Of a stretch of DNA of 64,000 bases, positions 37,942-47,597 are shown piece by piece (the first letter of the stretch is position 1; the number at the start of each line of letters is the position of its first letter). The stretch is from positions 20,151 through 84,150 of the forward strand of contig DJDD01000131.1 of NCBI GenBank assembly GCA_002430925.1. The letters run 5' to 3'. The position numbers and the translations under genes are program-made. The notes under the pieces were generated by a model. That model was not told the DNA's origin. It saw only the letters and a program-made list of their open reading frames with translations, and did no database searches. This DNA comes from Flavobacteriales bacterium UBA5933 (GTDB lineage: Bacteria; Bacteroidota; Bacteroidia; Flavobacteriales; Weeksellaceae).

Positions 37942-38646
37942 TTGAAAAAAATAATATTACTTTGCTTATTTTGTATTTTAATTTTCTCATGTAATTCTTC
38001 TATAAAAGGAGAAGGAATAGCTACTGCACAAAAAGAATATAAAGTAGATAAAATTGATAATTTAACTGTATCATGCAATTGTAATGTTATTTTAGTTCCA
38101 GGTAATACTACAGATTTGCGAATAGATTCGCATCAAAATTTAATTGATAATTTAGATATTACCACAAATAAAAATTCCTTATCAATCAAAGAAAAAAAGA
38201 ATGTAAATGACTTTAGCTCTTATGATGTTTATGTATACGTTACAAGAGATTTTAAGAAATTTATTGTTGATAAAAAAGCTTCTGTAACAACATCAGGTGC
38301 ATTGAATGTTGATGAATTAGAAATTATAGCAAAAGATCAAGCAAAAATATCTCAAACTTATTTAATTACAGATAAAATAGATTTAAGATTTAATGATCAA
38401 TCAACTGTTTCATTGGAAGGAACTGCTGAAAAAATGAAGATAAAAGCAGAGAGTAATTCAAAGTTGAATTTGTTCAAATTTGAAGTTAACGAAGTTGATT
38501 TTTCAGTAGAGGATAATGCTTTATTAGATGTTAATGTGAGACAAATACTTTCTGGATCGGCAAAAAATAATACGATTGTAAGCTTTATTGGTGATCCCAA
38601 TAAAGAATTAAAAATAACTGATCAAGCACAAGTGCTTAAAAAATAA
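37942..38646 (+). CDS. DUF2807 (head GIN domain) lipoprotein
   Basis: 234-aa putative lipoprotein. The start is TTG at 37942, required to include the signal peptide KKIILLCLFCILIFSC with Cys17 as lipidation site; the ATG at 37935 is out of frame. The body is a repetitive right-handed beta-helix of the DUF2807/head GIN domain type (VSCNCNVILVPGNTTDLRI, SVTTSGALNVDELEI, LFKFEVNEVDFSVEDNALLDV), common in Bacteroidota envelopes and without a known function. It follows the glycosyltransferase by 6 nt. Confidence 0.8.
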   Translation: MKKIILLCLFCILIFSCNSSIKGEGIATAQKEYKVDKIDNLTVSCNCNVILVPGNTTDLRIDSHQNLIDNLDITTNKNSLSIKEKKNVNDFSSYDVYVYVTRDFKKFIVDKKASVTTSGALNVDELEIIAKDQAKISQTYLITDKIDLRFNDQSTVSLEGTAEKMKIKAESNSKLNLFKFEVNEVDFSVEDNALLDVNVRQILSGSAKNNTIVSFIGDPNKELKITDQAQVLKK

Positions 38647-38654
38647 AAACAAGA

Positions 38655-40367
38655 ATGAGTTCAAGTTTAGAAAATGCGAAACTATGGCTTTCTGATTCTT
38701 ATGATGTAGAAACAAGAAATGCTGTACAAGATTTAATTGATAATAATCCTACAGAATTAGACGATTCTTTTTACAAAAACTTAGAGTTTGGTACAGGAGG
38801 AATGCGTGGAATAATGGGAGTTGGAACAAATCGTCTTAATAAATATACATTAGGTGCGGCAACACAAGGTTTGGCAAATTATATTAATAAAACATATCCT
38901 AATAAAGAAAAATCTGTTGCAATTGCATTTGATGTCCGTCATAATTCGGATGTTTTTGCAAAATTAGTTGCTGATGTTTTAACTGCAAATGGAATAAAAG
39001 TTTATTTGTTCGAATCTTTTCGTCCAACACCAGAATTATCTTTTGCGGTTCGTCATTTAGGTTGTGATGCAGGTATTGTATTGACAGCTTCTCATAATCC
39101 TCCAATGTACAATGGTTATAAAGTGTATTGGAATGATGGGGCACAAATTGTTCCGCCACAAGATGGAGAAATAATTAATGAAGTAAATAATACAAAAGTT
39201 GACGATATAAAATTTCAAGGAAATGATGAGTTAATTACGATTATAGGTAAAGAAGTTGATGAAGCTTTTATTGATGCTTCTGTTAAAAACGGTAGTTTTA
39301 CCTCGGAAGGTAAAAATGATATAAAAATTGTTTTTACATCAATTCATGGAACTTCTGTAGCTATTACTCCAAAAGCTTTCGAAAAAGCTGGTTTTACACA
39401 AGTTTATCAAGTTCCAGAACAAGCAATTCCAAGTGGAGACTTCCCAACTGTTAAATCTCCAAATCCTGAGGAACCAGAAGCTTTAACAATGGCTGTTGAT
39501 TTAGCAAACAAAATTGATGCTGATGTTGTGATTGGAACTGACCCTGATGCTGATCGTGTAGGTGTTGCGACTCGTAATAACGAAGGTGAAATTGTTCTAT
39601 TGAATGGTAACCAAATGAATACTGTTTTGGCTTATTATTTATTAGAAAAATGGCAAGAAGCTGGTAAATTATTAGGAAAAGAATTTATAGGTTCCACAAT
39701 TGTTACTTCTGATATATTTTATGATATCGCAGCAAAGTTTGGTGTTGATTGTAAAGTTGGTTTAACAGGATTTAAGTGGATTGCTGATATGATTCGTCGT
39801 TTCGAAGGTAAAGAAACTTTCGTTGGGGGAGGAGAAGAGTCTTTTGGATTTATGGTAGGTGATTTTATTCGTGATAAAGATTCTGTAACTACAGCTTTAT
39901 TAGTTTCTGAAATTGCTGCTGTACAAAAAGAGAAAGGTAGTTCACTATACAATAAATTAGTTGAAATTTTTGTTGAGATAGGAAAGGCTTATCAAGAAGA
40001 CTTAATTAATATTGTAAAACCTGGAAAAGAAGGAGCGGAGTTAATTGCTCAAATGATGGTTGATTTTAGAACAAATGCTCCAAAAGAGTTGGCAGGTTCT
40101 AAAGTTATTCGTATAAAAGACTTTCAATCTTCAATTGATAAAGATCTATTAACTGGAGAGGAAACAATAATTGATGTTCCAAAATCAAATGTATTAATTT
40201 TCTATACCGAAGATGGAAGTAAGGTTGCTTGTCGTCCTTCAGGAACAGAACCTAAAATTAAATATTATTTCTCAGTAAATGCTCCACTTCAAAATATTGG
40301 AGAATATAAAGAAATTCAAAAACAGTTATTAGATAAAGTTGCTCAACTTAAAAACGATTTTAGTTAA
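38655..40367 (+). CDS. Phospho-sugar mutase (phosphoglucomutase/phosphomannomutase)
   Basis: 570-aa alpha-D-phosphohexomutase of the long PgcA-like type. N-terminus LEFGTGGMRGIMGVGTNR near residue 43; phosphoserine Ser146 in TASHNPPMYNGYKVYW; Mg site GTDPDADRVGVA near 294; sugar loop GGGEESFGF near 392; phosphate loop CRPSGTEPKIKYYFS near 529. It probably links glucose-6-P and glucose-1-P, feeding UDP-glucose and envelope sugars. Distinct from GlmM at 29786 in length and motifs. Last gene of the DUF4199 run, 8 nt after the lipoprotein gene, ended by the palindromic terminator at 40381-40431. Confidence 0.9.
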   Translation: MSSSLENAKLWLSDSYDVETRNAVQDLIDNNPTELDDSFYKNLEFGTGGMRGIMGVGTNRLNKYTLGAATQGLANYINKTYPNKEKSVAIAFDVRHNSDVFAKLVADVLTANGIKVYLFESFRPTPELSFAVRHLGCDAGIVLTASHNPPMYNGYKVYWNDGAQIVPPQDGEIINEVNNTKVDDIKFQGNDELITIIGKEVDEAFIDASVKNGSFTSEGKNDIKIVFTSIHGTSVAITPKAFEKAGFTQVYQVPEQAIPSGDFPTVKSPNPEEPEALTMAVDLANKIDADVVIGTDPDADRVGVATRNNEGEIVLLNGNQMNTVLAYYLLEKWQEAGKLLGKEFIGSTIVTSDIFYDIAAKFGVDCKVGLTGFKWIADMIRRFEGKETFVGGGEESFGFMVGDFIRDKDSVTTALLVSEIAAVQKEKGSSLYNKLVEIFVEIGKAYQEDLINIVKPGKEGAELIAQMMVDFRTNAPKELAGSKVIRIKDFQSSIDKDLLTGEETIIDVPKSNVLIFYTEDGSKVACRPSGTEPKIKYYFSVNAPLQNIGEYKEIQKQLLDKVAQLKNDFS

Positions 40368-40380
40368 TAATTGATTATTA

Positions 40381-40431
40381 CATTATACAAAAAAAAGACC
40401 TCTAAATAGAGGTCTTTTTTTTTGTATAATG
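40381..40431. terminator. Bidirectional terminator, long near-perfect palindrome
   Basis: CATTATACAAAAAAAAGACC... and its complement form a 24-bp near-perfect inverted repeat with the core GACCTCTA/TAGAGGTC and flanking A8 and T9 runs. It serves the phospho-sugar mutase gene and the convergent phosphate transporter gene. Confidence 0.9.
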
Positions 40432-40444
40432 ATTTATTTTATTT

Positions 40445-41545
40445 TTAATTAAATAATAAATTGAATAAATAATAAAATCCAGTTGCAATTAATGCTGAAA
40501 CAGGTATTGTTAGAATCCAAGCCCAAAGTAAACTAATTGTAACTCCCCAACGAACAGCAGAAATACGTTTTACCATACCAACACCAATTATAGATCCTGT
40601 AATAACATGTGTTGTAGAAACAGGCATTTTGATATGCTCAGTAAAAAATAAAGTTATAGCTGATGCAGTTTGAGCTGTGAAACCTTCGATAGGAGTAATT
40701 TTAGTGATTTTATTACCCATTGTTTTCAATATTTTCATTCCTCCTCCTAGTGTACCTAATGCAATAGCAGAAAAACACATAATAGGAACCCAGTCATGAA
40801 TATCTGTACTACTTGATGTTGCTAGCCAACTTTTCCAATCAAAAACATCATTCATAAACCATCCATCCATATTGGCATTAGTAATTGCATCTTGGTTTGC
40901 TAATAGTGCAAATGTAATAACACCCATTACTTTTTGGGAATCATTTAATCCATGTCCAATACTTAGCATGGCAGATGAAACAAGTTGTAATCTTTTAAAC
41001 CATTTATCTGCTTTATGAGGTTTAGCTTTTCTACAAAGATTTAAGGTGATAATGTATATAACATTACCTGCTATTAAACCAATAATAGGAGCTACTAAAA
41101 TAAAAGCAATAATTGTTAAAATAATAGAACCATTAATAGCTGAAAAGTTATAACCAGTCGCAGCTAATGCACCTCCAGCTAGTCCACCAATTAAAGTGTG
41201 AGAAGATGAAGAAGGTATACCTAGCTTCCAGGTTAATATGTTCCATGTAATAGCTGCAGAAAGAGCTGCCATTACAACAATTGAAGGATTAGATCCAAAA
41301 GCTACAACAACATCTTCTTTTATAATTTTCGCAATTGTATCAGCTACTCCAAATTCTCCAATAATAAATTTAGCAATAAAGAAAGCTACAAAATTAAAAA
41401 ATGCAGCCCATATTACAGCTTGGATAGGAGTAAGTACTTTTGTTGTAACTACTGTAGCGATAGAATTTGCTGCATCATGAAAACCATTTAAAAAATCAAA
41501 TAAAATGGCTAAACATATAATGACAAATAATATAGTTAATTCCAT
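40445..41545 (-). CDS. pit: Inorganic phosphate transporter, PiT family
   Basis: Inner-membrane phosphate permease of 366 aa, the short form. The PiT signature is duplicated: FDFLNGFHDAANSIATVVTTK near residue 17 and the second half with LFFTEHIKMPVSTTHVITGSIIGVGMVKR near 304; GIPSSSSHTLIGGLAGG near 109 gives the inner repeat. About nine or ten helices. It starts one nt after the DUF47 gene, the usual pairing with a PhoU-like protein, so the two form an operon. Confidence 0.92.
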   Translation of the reverse strand: MELTILFVIICLAILFDFLNGFHDAANSIATVVTTKVLTPIQAVIWAAFFNFVAFFIAKFIIGEFGVADTIAKIIKEDVVVAFGSNPSIVVMAALSAAITWNILTWKLGIPSSSSHTLIGGLAGGALAATGYNFSAINGSIILTIIAFILVAPIIGLIAGNVIYIITLNLCRKAKPHKADKWFKRLQLVSSAMLSIGHGLNDSQKVMGVITFALLANQDAITNANMDGWFMNDVFDWKSWLATSSSTDIHDWVPIMCFSAIALGTLGGGMKILKTMGNKITKITPIEGFTAQTASAITLFFTEHIKMPVSTTHVITGSIIGVGMVKRISAVRWGVTISLLWAWILTIPVSALIATGFYYLFNLLFN

Positions 41546-41546
41546 T

Positions 41547-42191
41547 TTATGAATGTTTTACAGCAACAGCTTCTAAGACGTTTGCTACGCTTTTACACTT
41601 ATCTGTTGCAGATTCTAAAGAAGAAAGAACCTCTTTGTATTTGATGATGTTTTTAGCATCAGTTTCATTTTCGAAAATTTCTTGTACAGCTTTATCAAAA
41701 ATACGGTCAGATTTATTTTCTAATTTATTAATGCGTTCACATATTTCGTAAATGCGATTAACATTTGTTAAATCTTTCAATTGTTCAACACCTTCACCGA
41801 TTAATTGACAAGCTTCTAAATTCACAGCACTTATTTTTCTAATAGATTTTGTGATTTTTTCTACTTGGTAAATATTTATTCTATTTGCTGCGCCATTTAA
41901 GTTATCAGCAACATAATCAATAGATTTTACTAATTGGTAAATATCTTCTCTATCAAATGGTGTGATAAAGTTTTTACTTAATTCAAGATTTGTTTTTTGA
42001 GTAAGATATTCAATTTTGCTTTCTATCTTAGAAATTTGAGCGATATAATCTTCACGTTCTTCCAATGGAGCATTTACGCATTCGTGTAATAATTCAGCTA
42101 ATTTGATTAAACTTTTAGAAGCTTCCTCAAACAAAGGATAGAAAACTTTATCCTTTGGAGTAAATAATTTAAAAAAAGAGTTTACTGACAT
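41547..42191 (-). CDS. DUF47 family PhoU-like protein
   Basis: 214-aa all-helical cytoplasmic protein of the DUF47 (TIGR00153) group, related to PhoU. Helices rich in Glu, Lys and Asn with SKIESKIEYLTQKTNLEL near residue 50, TPFDREDIYQLVKSIDYVADNLNGAANRI near 77 and ESATDKCKSVANVLEAVAVKHS at the end; the conserved Asp/Glu residues may bind metal. It precedes the phosphate permease gene by one nt and is thought to control Pit activity in other species. Exact -7 box at 42211-42218. Confidence 0.88.
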   Translation of the reverse strand: MSVNSFFKLFTPKDKVFYPLFEEASKSLIKLAELLHECVNAPLEEREDYIAQISKIESKIEYLTQKTNLELSKNFITPFDREDIYQLVKSIDYVADNLNGAANRINIYQVEKITKSIRKISAVNLEACQLIGEGVEQLKDLTNVNRIYEICERINKLENKSDRIFDKAVQEIFENETDAKNIIKYKEVLSSLESATDKCKSVANVLEAVAVKHS

Positions 42192-42210
42192 TTATAAATG
42201 TTTTGTGATG

Positions 42211-42218
42211 CAAAAATA
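42211..42218 (-). promoter_or_regulatory. -7 box of the DUF47-pit operon
   Basis: Minus-strand TATTTTTG (followed by C), exact TAnnTTTG, 19 nt before the DUF47 ATG. Confidence 0.5.
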
Positions 42219-42417
42219 GATTTTTTAATGTAAAATTAATATTAAATAATGATTTAAGATTTTGTAATAAGTGATTATTTTATTCTAATCATTTTGTTTG
42301 TTGAATTCATGTTTGTTGTAGGTTAGTTATAATTTAATATTTTAAAGTTAAGCTTTAATAATTTATAAATCAATTGAAAATATATTGATAAATATTTTTT
42401 TTTGAAAGAATTATGTG

Positions 42418-42425
42418 TATTTTTG
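42418..42425 (+). promoter_or_regulatory. -7 box of the rpsL (str) operon
   Basis: TATTTTTG followed by C, 50 nt before the rpsL ATG. A TTTG at 42401-42404 is only 13 nt upstream, shorter than the usual spacer. Position argues that the ATG at 42413 is not the translation start. Confidence 0.55.
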
Positions 42426-42475
42426 CATGCCCAAAAAATGGGTTTAATCCAAATTTAAAAGGAAATTTAATTAGT

Positions 42476-42859
42476 ATGCCAACAATTCAACAATTAGTTA
42501 GAAAAGGTAGAAAAAAACTAACCAAGAAGAGTAAATCGGCTGCATTGGAATCATGTCCACAACGCCGCGGTGTTTGTACACGTGTTTACACTACAACTCC
42601 TAAGAAACCTAACTCAGCAATGCGTAAAGTTGCTCGTGTTAGATTAACAAACGGAAAAGAAGTTAACGCGTACATCGGTGGTGAAGGTCATAATCTTCAA
42701 GAGCACTCGATAGTATTGGTTAGAGGTGGAAGAGTAAAAGACTTACCAGGTGTTCGTTACCACATCGTTCGTGGTGCATTAGACACAGCAGGAGTAAACG
42801 GACGTACTCAGCGTAGAAGTAAGTATGGAGCGAAACGTCCAAAAGATGCTAAAAAATAA
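42476..42859 (+). CDS. rpsL: 30S ribosomal protein S12
   Basis: Decoding-centre protein of 127 aa. The start is ATG 42476 ([15 protein letters not shown]); an upstream in-frame ATG at 42413 precedes the -7 box and is not used. The conserved loops are intact: [18 protein letters not shown] with the lysine equivalent to Lys43, and [18 protein letters not shown] with the one equivalent to Lys88; both carry wild-type lysine, so no classical streptomycin-resistance change is seen. Opens the str operon (rpsL-rpsG-fusA-rpsJ). Confidence 0.98.
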   Translation: MPTIQQLVRKGRKKLTKKSKSAALESCPQRRGVCTRVYTTTPKKPNSAMRKVARVRLTNGKEVNAYIGGEGHNLQEHSIVLVRGGRVKDLPGVRYHIVRGALDTAGVNGRTQRRSKYGAKRPKDAKK

Positions 42860-42871
42860 ATTTAAGGAGAA

Positions 42872-43348
42872 ATGAGAAAGACAAGAGCTAAAAAAAGACC
42901 CTTACTTCCAGATCCTAAATTTAATGATCAGTTAGTAACACGTTTCGTTAACAACTTAATGTACGATGGGAAAAAATCTGTTGCATTCAAGATTTTTTAT
43001 GATGCATTAGAAATCGTAGATTCTCGTAAAGAAGATGCGGAAAAAACATCATTAGATATCTGGAAAGAAGCATTATCAAATGTAATGCCTCACGTAGAAG
43101 TACGTTCTCGCCGTGTAGGTGGAGCTACATTCCAAATTCCAATGGAAATCCGTCCAGACCGTAAGATTTCAACTGCTATGAAGTGGTTAATTAAATACTC
43201 TCGTAACAGAAATGAGAAATCTATGGCTCAAAAATTAGCAGGTGAAATTATTGCTGCTGCTAAAGAAGAAGGATCTGCCGTTAAAAAACGTCAAGATACT
43301 CACAAAATGGCTGAAGCAAACAAAGCATTTTCACACTTTAGATTCTAA
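42872..43348 (+). CDS. rpsG: 30S ribosomal protein S7
   Basis: Primary 16S rRNA binding protein of the small-subunit head, 158 aa, typical length. [17 protein letters not shown] at the start, [38 protein letters not shown] near residue 77 and [15 protein letters not shown] at the end. Twelve nt after rpsL. AAGGAG just upstream is only 2 nt from the ATG, so not a working Shine-Dalgarno site. Confidence 0.98.
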   Translation: MRKTRAKKRPLLPDPKFNDQLVTRFVNNLMYDGKKSVAFKIFYDALEIVDSRKEDAEKTSLDIWKEALSNVMPHVEVRSRRVGGATFQIPMEIRPDRKISTAMKWLIKYSRNRNEKSMAQKLAGEIIAAAKEEGSAVKKRQDTHKMAEANKAFSHFRF

Positions 43349-43353
43349 TAGAA

Positions 43354-45477
43354 ATGGCAAGAGATTTAAAATATACAAGAAATATTGGTATCGCAGCGCA
43401 TATCGACGCTGGGAAAACTACCACTACAGAACGTATCTTATTCTATACAGGAAAGTCTCACAAAATTGGAGAAGTTCACGATGGTGCTTCTACAATGGAC
43501 TGGATGGAGCAAGAGGCTGAACGTGGTATTACCATTACTTCTGCGGCTACAACTTGTACTTGGACTTTTCCAACGGAACAAGGTAAGCCATTAGCAGATG
43601 CAAAAGGATACCACTTCAATATTATTGATACTCCTGGTCACGTTGACTTTACTGTAGAGGTAAACCGTTCATTACGTGTATTAGATGGATTAGTATTCTT
43701 ATTTTCAGCAGTTGATGGTGTTGAGCCTCAATCAGAAACTAACTGGCGTTTAGCTGACAACTACAAAGTTCCACGTATGGGATTTGTTAACAAAATGGAC
43801 CGTCAAGGATCTAATTTCTTAAATGTATGTCGTCAGGTAAGAGAAATGTTAGGATCTAATGCTGTTCCTATTGTATTACCTATCGGTGAAGAAGCTGATT
43901 TCAAAGGTATCGTTGATTTAATCAAAAACCGTGCGATTGTATGGCATGATGAAAACAATGGTTCTACTTTTGACGTTGTAGAAATTCCTGCAGATTTAGT
44001 TGACGAAGTTAAACAATACAGAGCTCAATTAATCGAGGAAATCGCTGCTTATGACGAAAACTTATTAGAGAAATTCATGGAAGATGAAAACTCTATTACA
44101 GAAGACGAAATTCATGCAGCTTTACGTGCAGCAACATTAGACATGTCTATTATCCCAATGACTTGTGGATCTTCTTTCAAAAACAAAGGAGTTCAGTTTA
44201 TGTTAGATGCTGTTTGTCGTTATTTACCTGCTCCAACAGATAAAGATGCTATTCACGGTACAGATCCAAAAACAGAAGAGCCAATAACAAGAAAACCTTC
44301 TGCAGATGAACCATTTTCTGCATTAGCGTTTAAAATTGCTACTGACCCTTATGTAGGTCGTTTAGCATTCTTCCGTGCTTATTCTGGTCATTTAGATGCT
44401 GGATCTTACGTATTAAATACTCGTTCTGGTAACAAAGAACGTATCTCTCGTATCTTCCAAATGCATGCTGCAAAACAAGAGCCAATCGAATTCATCGAAG
44501 CTGGAGATATTGGAGCTGCTGTAGGGTTTAAAGATATTAAAACAGGAGATACTTTATGTGATGAAAAAGCACCTATCGTTTTAGAATCTATGGACTTCCC
44601 AGACCCAGTTATTGGTATCGCGGTTGAGCCTAAAACTAAAGCTGATGTTGATAAAATGGGTATGGCTTTAGCTAAATTAGCTGAAGAAGATCCAACATTT
44701 ACAGTTAGAACTGATGAAGCTTCAGGGCAAACAGTTATTTCTGGAATGGGTGAGTTACACTTAGATATCATTGTTGATCGTTTAAAGCGTGAATTCAAAG
44801 TAGAAGTTAACCAAGGAGAGCCTCAAGTAGAGTACAAAGAGTCATTCTCAAGACCAGCTGAACACCGTGAAGTTTATAAAAAACAATCTGGTGGACGTGG
44901 TAAATTTGCTGACATTGTTTTCACAATGGGACCAGCAGATGAAGGTAAAACAGGTTTAGAATTTGAATCTATCATTAAAGGTGGTAATATTCCTAAAGAA
45001 TTTATCCCTTCTATTGAAAAAGGATTTAAAGCTGCAATGAAAAACGGACCTTTAGCTGGATTCGAAATGGATTCATTAAAAGTTACATTAAAAGATGGAT
45101 CTTTCCACCCTGTGGATTCTGACCAATTATCTTTCGAGTTAGCTGCTCAAATGGGTTACAAAGCTGCTGCTAAAGCTGCTGGTGCTCAGATTTTAGAGCC
45201 TATCATGAAGTTAGAGGTTTTAACTCCAGAAGAAAACATGGGTGACATCGTAGGTGACTTGAATAGAAGACGTGGACAAGTTTCTGGAATGGAAGATAGA
45301 AATAACGCTAAAGTTATTAAAGCTATGGTTCCAATGGCTGAAATGTTCGGTTATGTAACATCGTTACGTACATTATCTTCTGGTCGTGCTACATCTACAA
45401 TGGAATTCGATCATTATGCTCCAGCGCCATCAAACGTGTCTGAAGCTGTAATCGCTAAAGCAAAAGGTAACGCTTAA
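43354..45477 (+). CDS. fusA: Elongation factor G
   Basis: Translocation GTPase, 707 aa. G1 [14 protein letters not shown] from residue 16, switch region [12 protein letters not shown]3 DTPGHVDFT near 92, G4 NKMDR near 146; the C-terminal domains carry [10 protein letters not shown] and [10 protein letters not shown] short EF-G insertion around residues 64-80 ([19 protein letters not shown]) is typical of Bacteroidota. Followed 10 nt later by rpsJ rather than tuf, the usual order in this phylum. Confidence 0.98.
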   Translation: MARDLKYTRNIGIAAHIDAGKTTTTERILFYTGKSHKIGEVHDGASTMDWMEQEAERGITITSAATTCTWTFPTEQGKPLADAKGYHFNIIDTPGHVDFTVEVNRSLRVLDGLVFLFSAVDGVEPQSETNWRLADNYKVPRMGFVNKMDRQGSNFLNVCRQVREMLGSNAVPIVLPIGEEADFKGIVDLIKNRAIVWHDENNGSTFDVVEIPADLVDEVKQYRAQLIEEIAAYDENLLEKFMEDENSITEDEIHAALRAATLDMSIIPMTCGSSFKNKGVQFMLDAVCRYLPAPTDKDAIHGTDPKTEEPITRKPSADEPFSALAFKIATDPYVGRLAFFRAYSGHLDAGSYVLNTRSGNKERISRIFQMHAAKQEPIEFIEAGDIGAAVGFKDIKTGDTLCDEKAPIVLESMDFPDPVIGIAVEPKTKADVDKMGMALAKLAEEDPTFTVRTDEASGQTVISGMGELHLDIIVDRLKREFKVEVNQGEPQVEYKESFSRPAEHREVYKKQSGGRGKFADIVFTMGPADEGKTGLEFESIIKGGNIPKEFIPSIEKGFKAAMKNGPLAGFEMDSLKVTLKDGSFHPVDSDQLSFELAAQMGYKAAAKAAGAQILEPIMKLEVLTPEENMGDIVGDLNRRRGQVSGMEDRNNAKVIKAMVPMAEMFGYVTSLRTLSSGRATSTMEFDHYAPAPSNVSEAVIAKAKGNA

Positions 45478-45487
45478 TTCAAGAAAA

Positions 45488-45793
45488 ATGAGTCAAAAAA
45501 TTAGAATAAAATTAAAATCTTACGATTATAATTTAGTTGATAAATCAGCTGAAAAAATCGTAAAAACTGTTAAAGCTACAGGTGCTGTTGTAAATGGGCC
45601 TATTCCATTACCAACTCACAAAAGAATCTTTACGGTTTTAAGATCTCCACACGTTAACAAAAAATCTCGTGAGCAATTTCAATTATCTGCACACAAAAGA
45701 TTGTTAGATATTTATTCTTCTTCATCTAAAACAGTTGATGCTTTAATGAAGTTAGAATTACCTAGTGGTGTTGAAGTAGAAATTAAAGTGTAG
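45488..45793 (+). CDS. rpsJ: 30S ribosomal protein S10 / NusE
   Basis: 101-aa protein that is both a ribosomal head protein and the NusE antitermination factor. [39 protein letters not shown] and [18 protein letters not shown] are all intact. It is the last gene of the str transcription unit: a strong terminator at 45818-45852 separates it from rplC, so unlike E. coli it is not the first gene of the S10 operon. Confidence 0.98.
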   Translation: MSQKIRIKLKSYDYNLVDKSAEKIVKTVKATGAVVNGPIPLPTHKRIFTVLRSPHVNKKSREQFQLSAHKRLLDIYSSSSKTVDALMKLELPSGVEVEIKV

Positions 45794-45817
45794 TTATAGA
45801 ACACTTTAAATAAATAT

Positions 45818-45852
45818 AAACCTCGAGACGTGCACATCTCGAGGTTTTTTTA
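45818..45852 (+). terminator. Terminator between rpsJ and rplC
   Basis: Stem AAACCTCGAGA / TCTCGAGGTTT (11 pairs) with loop CGTGCACA, then a T run. It ends the rpsL-rpsG-fusA-rpsJ unit. Confidence 0.9.
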
Positions 45853-45924
45853 TAAAGATGTTTAGAATTTTTTATCCATTAATTTTTAATAATTATAATC
45901 TTTTGAAAAATAATTCATTGAAAA

Positions 45925-45955
45925 TTTGTGGTTTATAAAATAATTCTTACATTTG
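45925..45955 (+). promoter_or_regulatory. Consensus promoter of the rplC operon
   Basis: TTTG (45925-45928), 19-nt spacer, TACATTTG (45948-45955) followed by C: a full match to the Bacteroidota consensus. It opens an 85-nt leader to rplC. Confidence 0.8.
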
Positions 45956-45967
45956 CATGCTAATTTT

Positions 45968-46004
45968 AGAGAAGGTCTCTAGTGGTCTAATCGCCACATT
46001 CTCT
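45968..46004 (+). promoter_or_regulatory. rplC leader with two exclusive hairpins
   Basis: AGAGA (45968-45972) can pair either with TCTCT at 45976-45980 (loop AGG) or, as AGAGAA, with TTCTCT at 45999-46004 enclosing an inner GTGG/CCAC stem. Placed in the leader just after the promoter, it could be an autoregulatory site for a ribosomal protein such as L4. Structure is read from sequence; function is a guess. Confidence 0.45.
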
Positions 46005-46040
46005 GAAATATTAAACAAATTATTAACATATTTTAATCAA

Positions 46041-46670
46041 ATGTCAGGTATCATTGGTAAAAAAATCGCGATGACTAGCTTGTTCGATGAGAATGGGAAA
46101 AATATTCCTGTTACTATCGTTGAAGCAGGACCATGTGTGGTTACTCAAGTCAGAACCTTAGAGAAAGATGGGTACGTTGCTGCTCAACTTGGTTTCGATG
46201 ACGCAAAAGAAAAAAACACGACTAATGCTTTAAAAGGTCACTTTAAAAAAGCAGGGTCAACTCCTAAAAGAAAATTAGTTGAGTTTTACGGAGAAGAATT
46301 CGTAAAATCATTAAACTTAGGAGACGAAGTGAACGTTGAATTATTCGGCGAAAATGAGTTTGTAAGTATCACAGGTACTTCTAAAGGAAAAGGTTTCCAA
46401 GGTGTAGTTAAACGTCATGGTTTCGGTGGGGTAGGTCAAGCTACACACGGTCAACATAACCGTTTAAGAGCTCCAGGTTCTATCGGTGCTGGTTCAGATC
46501 CATCTCGTGTATTCAAAGGAATGCGTATGGCTGGAAGAATGGGTGGTAAACAAGTTACTGTTCAGAACTTAAAAGTACTTAAAGTTGATGCTGAGAAAAA
46601 CCTTTTAATCGTGAAAGGTGCTATCCCAGGTCCTAAAAATTCATACGTAATCGTTAGAAGATGGAAGTAG
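46041..46670 (+). CDS. rplC: 50S ribosomal protein L3
   Basis: 209-aa early-assembly protein near the peptidyl-transferase centre. The start is ATG 46041 ([11 protein letters not shown]); the in-frame ATG at 45957 lies at the transcription start and would add 28 residues foreign to L3. [19 protein letters not shown] near residue 111 and [19 protein letters not shown] near 167 are conserved, with the glutamine that PrmB-type enzymes methylate in the GQATHGQHN segment. First gene of a new transcription unit; its stop overlaps the rplD start. Confidence 0.97.
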   Translation: MSGIIGKKIAMTSLFDENGKNIPVTIVEAGPCVVTQVRTLEKDGYVAAQLGFDDAKEKNTTNALKGHFKKAGSTPKRKLVEFYGEEFVKSLNLGDEVNVELFGENEFVSITGTSKGKGFQGVVKRHGFGGVGQATHGQHNRLRAPGSIGAGSDPSRVFKGMRMAGRMGGKQVTVQNLKVLKVDAEKNLLIVKGAIPGPKNSYVIVRRWK

Positions 46671-47290
46671 TAGTATTAAACATCAAAGGTCAAGAAACTG
46701 GAAGAACAGTATCTTTAGACGAAGCAGTTTTTGGAATTGAGCCATCTACACATACAGTGTATTTAGAAGTTAAACAATATTTAGCTGCTCAACGCCAAGG
46801 AACACATAAAGCAAAAGAAAGAGCTGAGATTGCGGGATCTACTCGTAAAATCAAAAAGCAAAAAGGAACTGGTACAGCTCGTGCAGGTTCTATCAAATCT
46901 CCTGTATTTAGAGGTGGAGGTAGAGTATTTGGACCACGTCCAAGAAACTACTCTTTCAAAATCAATAAGACACAAAAGAGATTAGCTAAGAAATCAGTTT
47001 TATCACAAAAGTTAGCTGAAAACGAAATTAAAGTTGTTGAAAACTTTACATTTGAAGCTCCAAGAACAAAAGAGTTTAAAACAGTATTAAACGACTTAGG
47101 TTTAGAAAATACTAAAACTTTATTTGTATTGGGTGAATCTAATAACAATGTATATTTATCATCTCGTAACTTACAAAAAACTAAAGTTGTAACTACATCT
47201 GAGTTGAATATATATGATTTAATTAATGCTTCTCAAATTGTATTTTTAGAAGGTTCTTTAGCAACTGTTCAAGAAAATTTAACAAAATAA
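46661..47290 (+). CDS. rplD: 50S ribosomal protein L4
   Basis: 209-aa exit-tunnel protein. Conserved [30 protein letters not shown] near residues 66-95 forms the extended tunnel loop; there is no macrolide-type deletion visible. Overlaps rplC by 10 bases. In E. coli L4 also represses the S10 operon by binding its leader, which makes the leader hairpins at 45968-46004 of interest. Confidence 0.97.
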   Translation: MEVVVLNIKGQETGRTVSLDEAVFGIEPSTHTVYLEVKQYLAAQRQGTHKAKERAEIAGSTRKIKKQKGTGTARAGSIKSPVFRGGGRVFGPRPRNYSFKINKTQKRLAKKSVLSQKLAENEIKVVENFTFEAPRTKEFKTVLNDLGLENTKTLFVLGESNNNVYLSSRNLQKTKVVTTSELNIYDLINASQIVFLEGSLATVQENLTK

Positions 47291-47297
47291 GACGAAA

Positions 47298-47582
47298 ATG
47301 GGAATCATAATTAAACCAGTAATTTCAGAAAAAGCAACTAGTAACAGTGAGTTATTAGGGCAATATTCGTTTTATGTAGATACTAAAGCAAACAAATTAC
47401 AAATTAAAGAAGCTGTAGAAAAAACTTATGGTGTTTCTGTAGTTTCTGTTAGTACTTTAGTTTCTGCTCCAAGAGTAAAAACTCGTTACACAAAAACAGG
47501 TTTTCAAACTGGAAAAACAAATAAATTGAAAAAAGCGATCGTTAGCTTAGCTGAAGGTCAAGAAATAGAGTTGTTCGGATAA
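47298..47582 (+). CDS. rplW: 50S ribosomal protein L23
   Basis: 94-aa protein at the exit of the tunnel, docking site for SRP and trigger factor. IIKPVISEKATSNSE at the N-terminus, YSFYVDTKANKLQIKEAVEKTYGV and TGKTNKLKKAIVSL at the end fit the family. Seven nt after rplD. Confidence 0.97.
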   Translation: MGIIIKPVISEKATSNSELLGQYSFYVDTKANKLQIKEAVEKTYGVSVVSVSTLVSAPRVKTRYTKTGFQTGKTNKLKKAIVSLAEGQEIELFG

Positions 47583-47597
47583 TTTAAGAATTAAAAA

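Noticed and set aside
42413..42475. N-terminal extension of S12 from an upstream in-frame ATG
   Set aside because: The ATG precedes and overlaps the TATTTTTG -7 box, and the added 21 residues do not resemble S12; ATG 42476 gives the normal start.
42864..42869. AAGGAG before rpsG as a Shine-Dalgarno site
   Set aside because: Only 2 nt from the ATG, too close to work, and no other gene in the window has one.
45957..46040. N-terminal extension of L3 from ATG 45957
   Set aside because: It begins 2 nt after the -7 box of a consensus promoter, so it would not be transcribed; the region is better explained as a structured leader.
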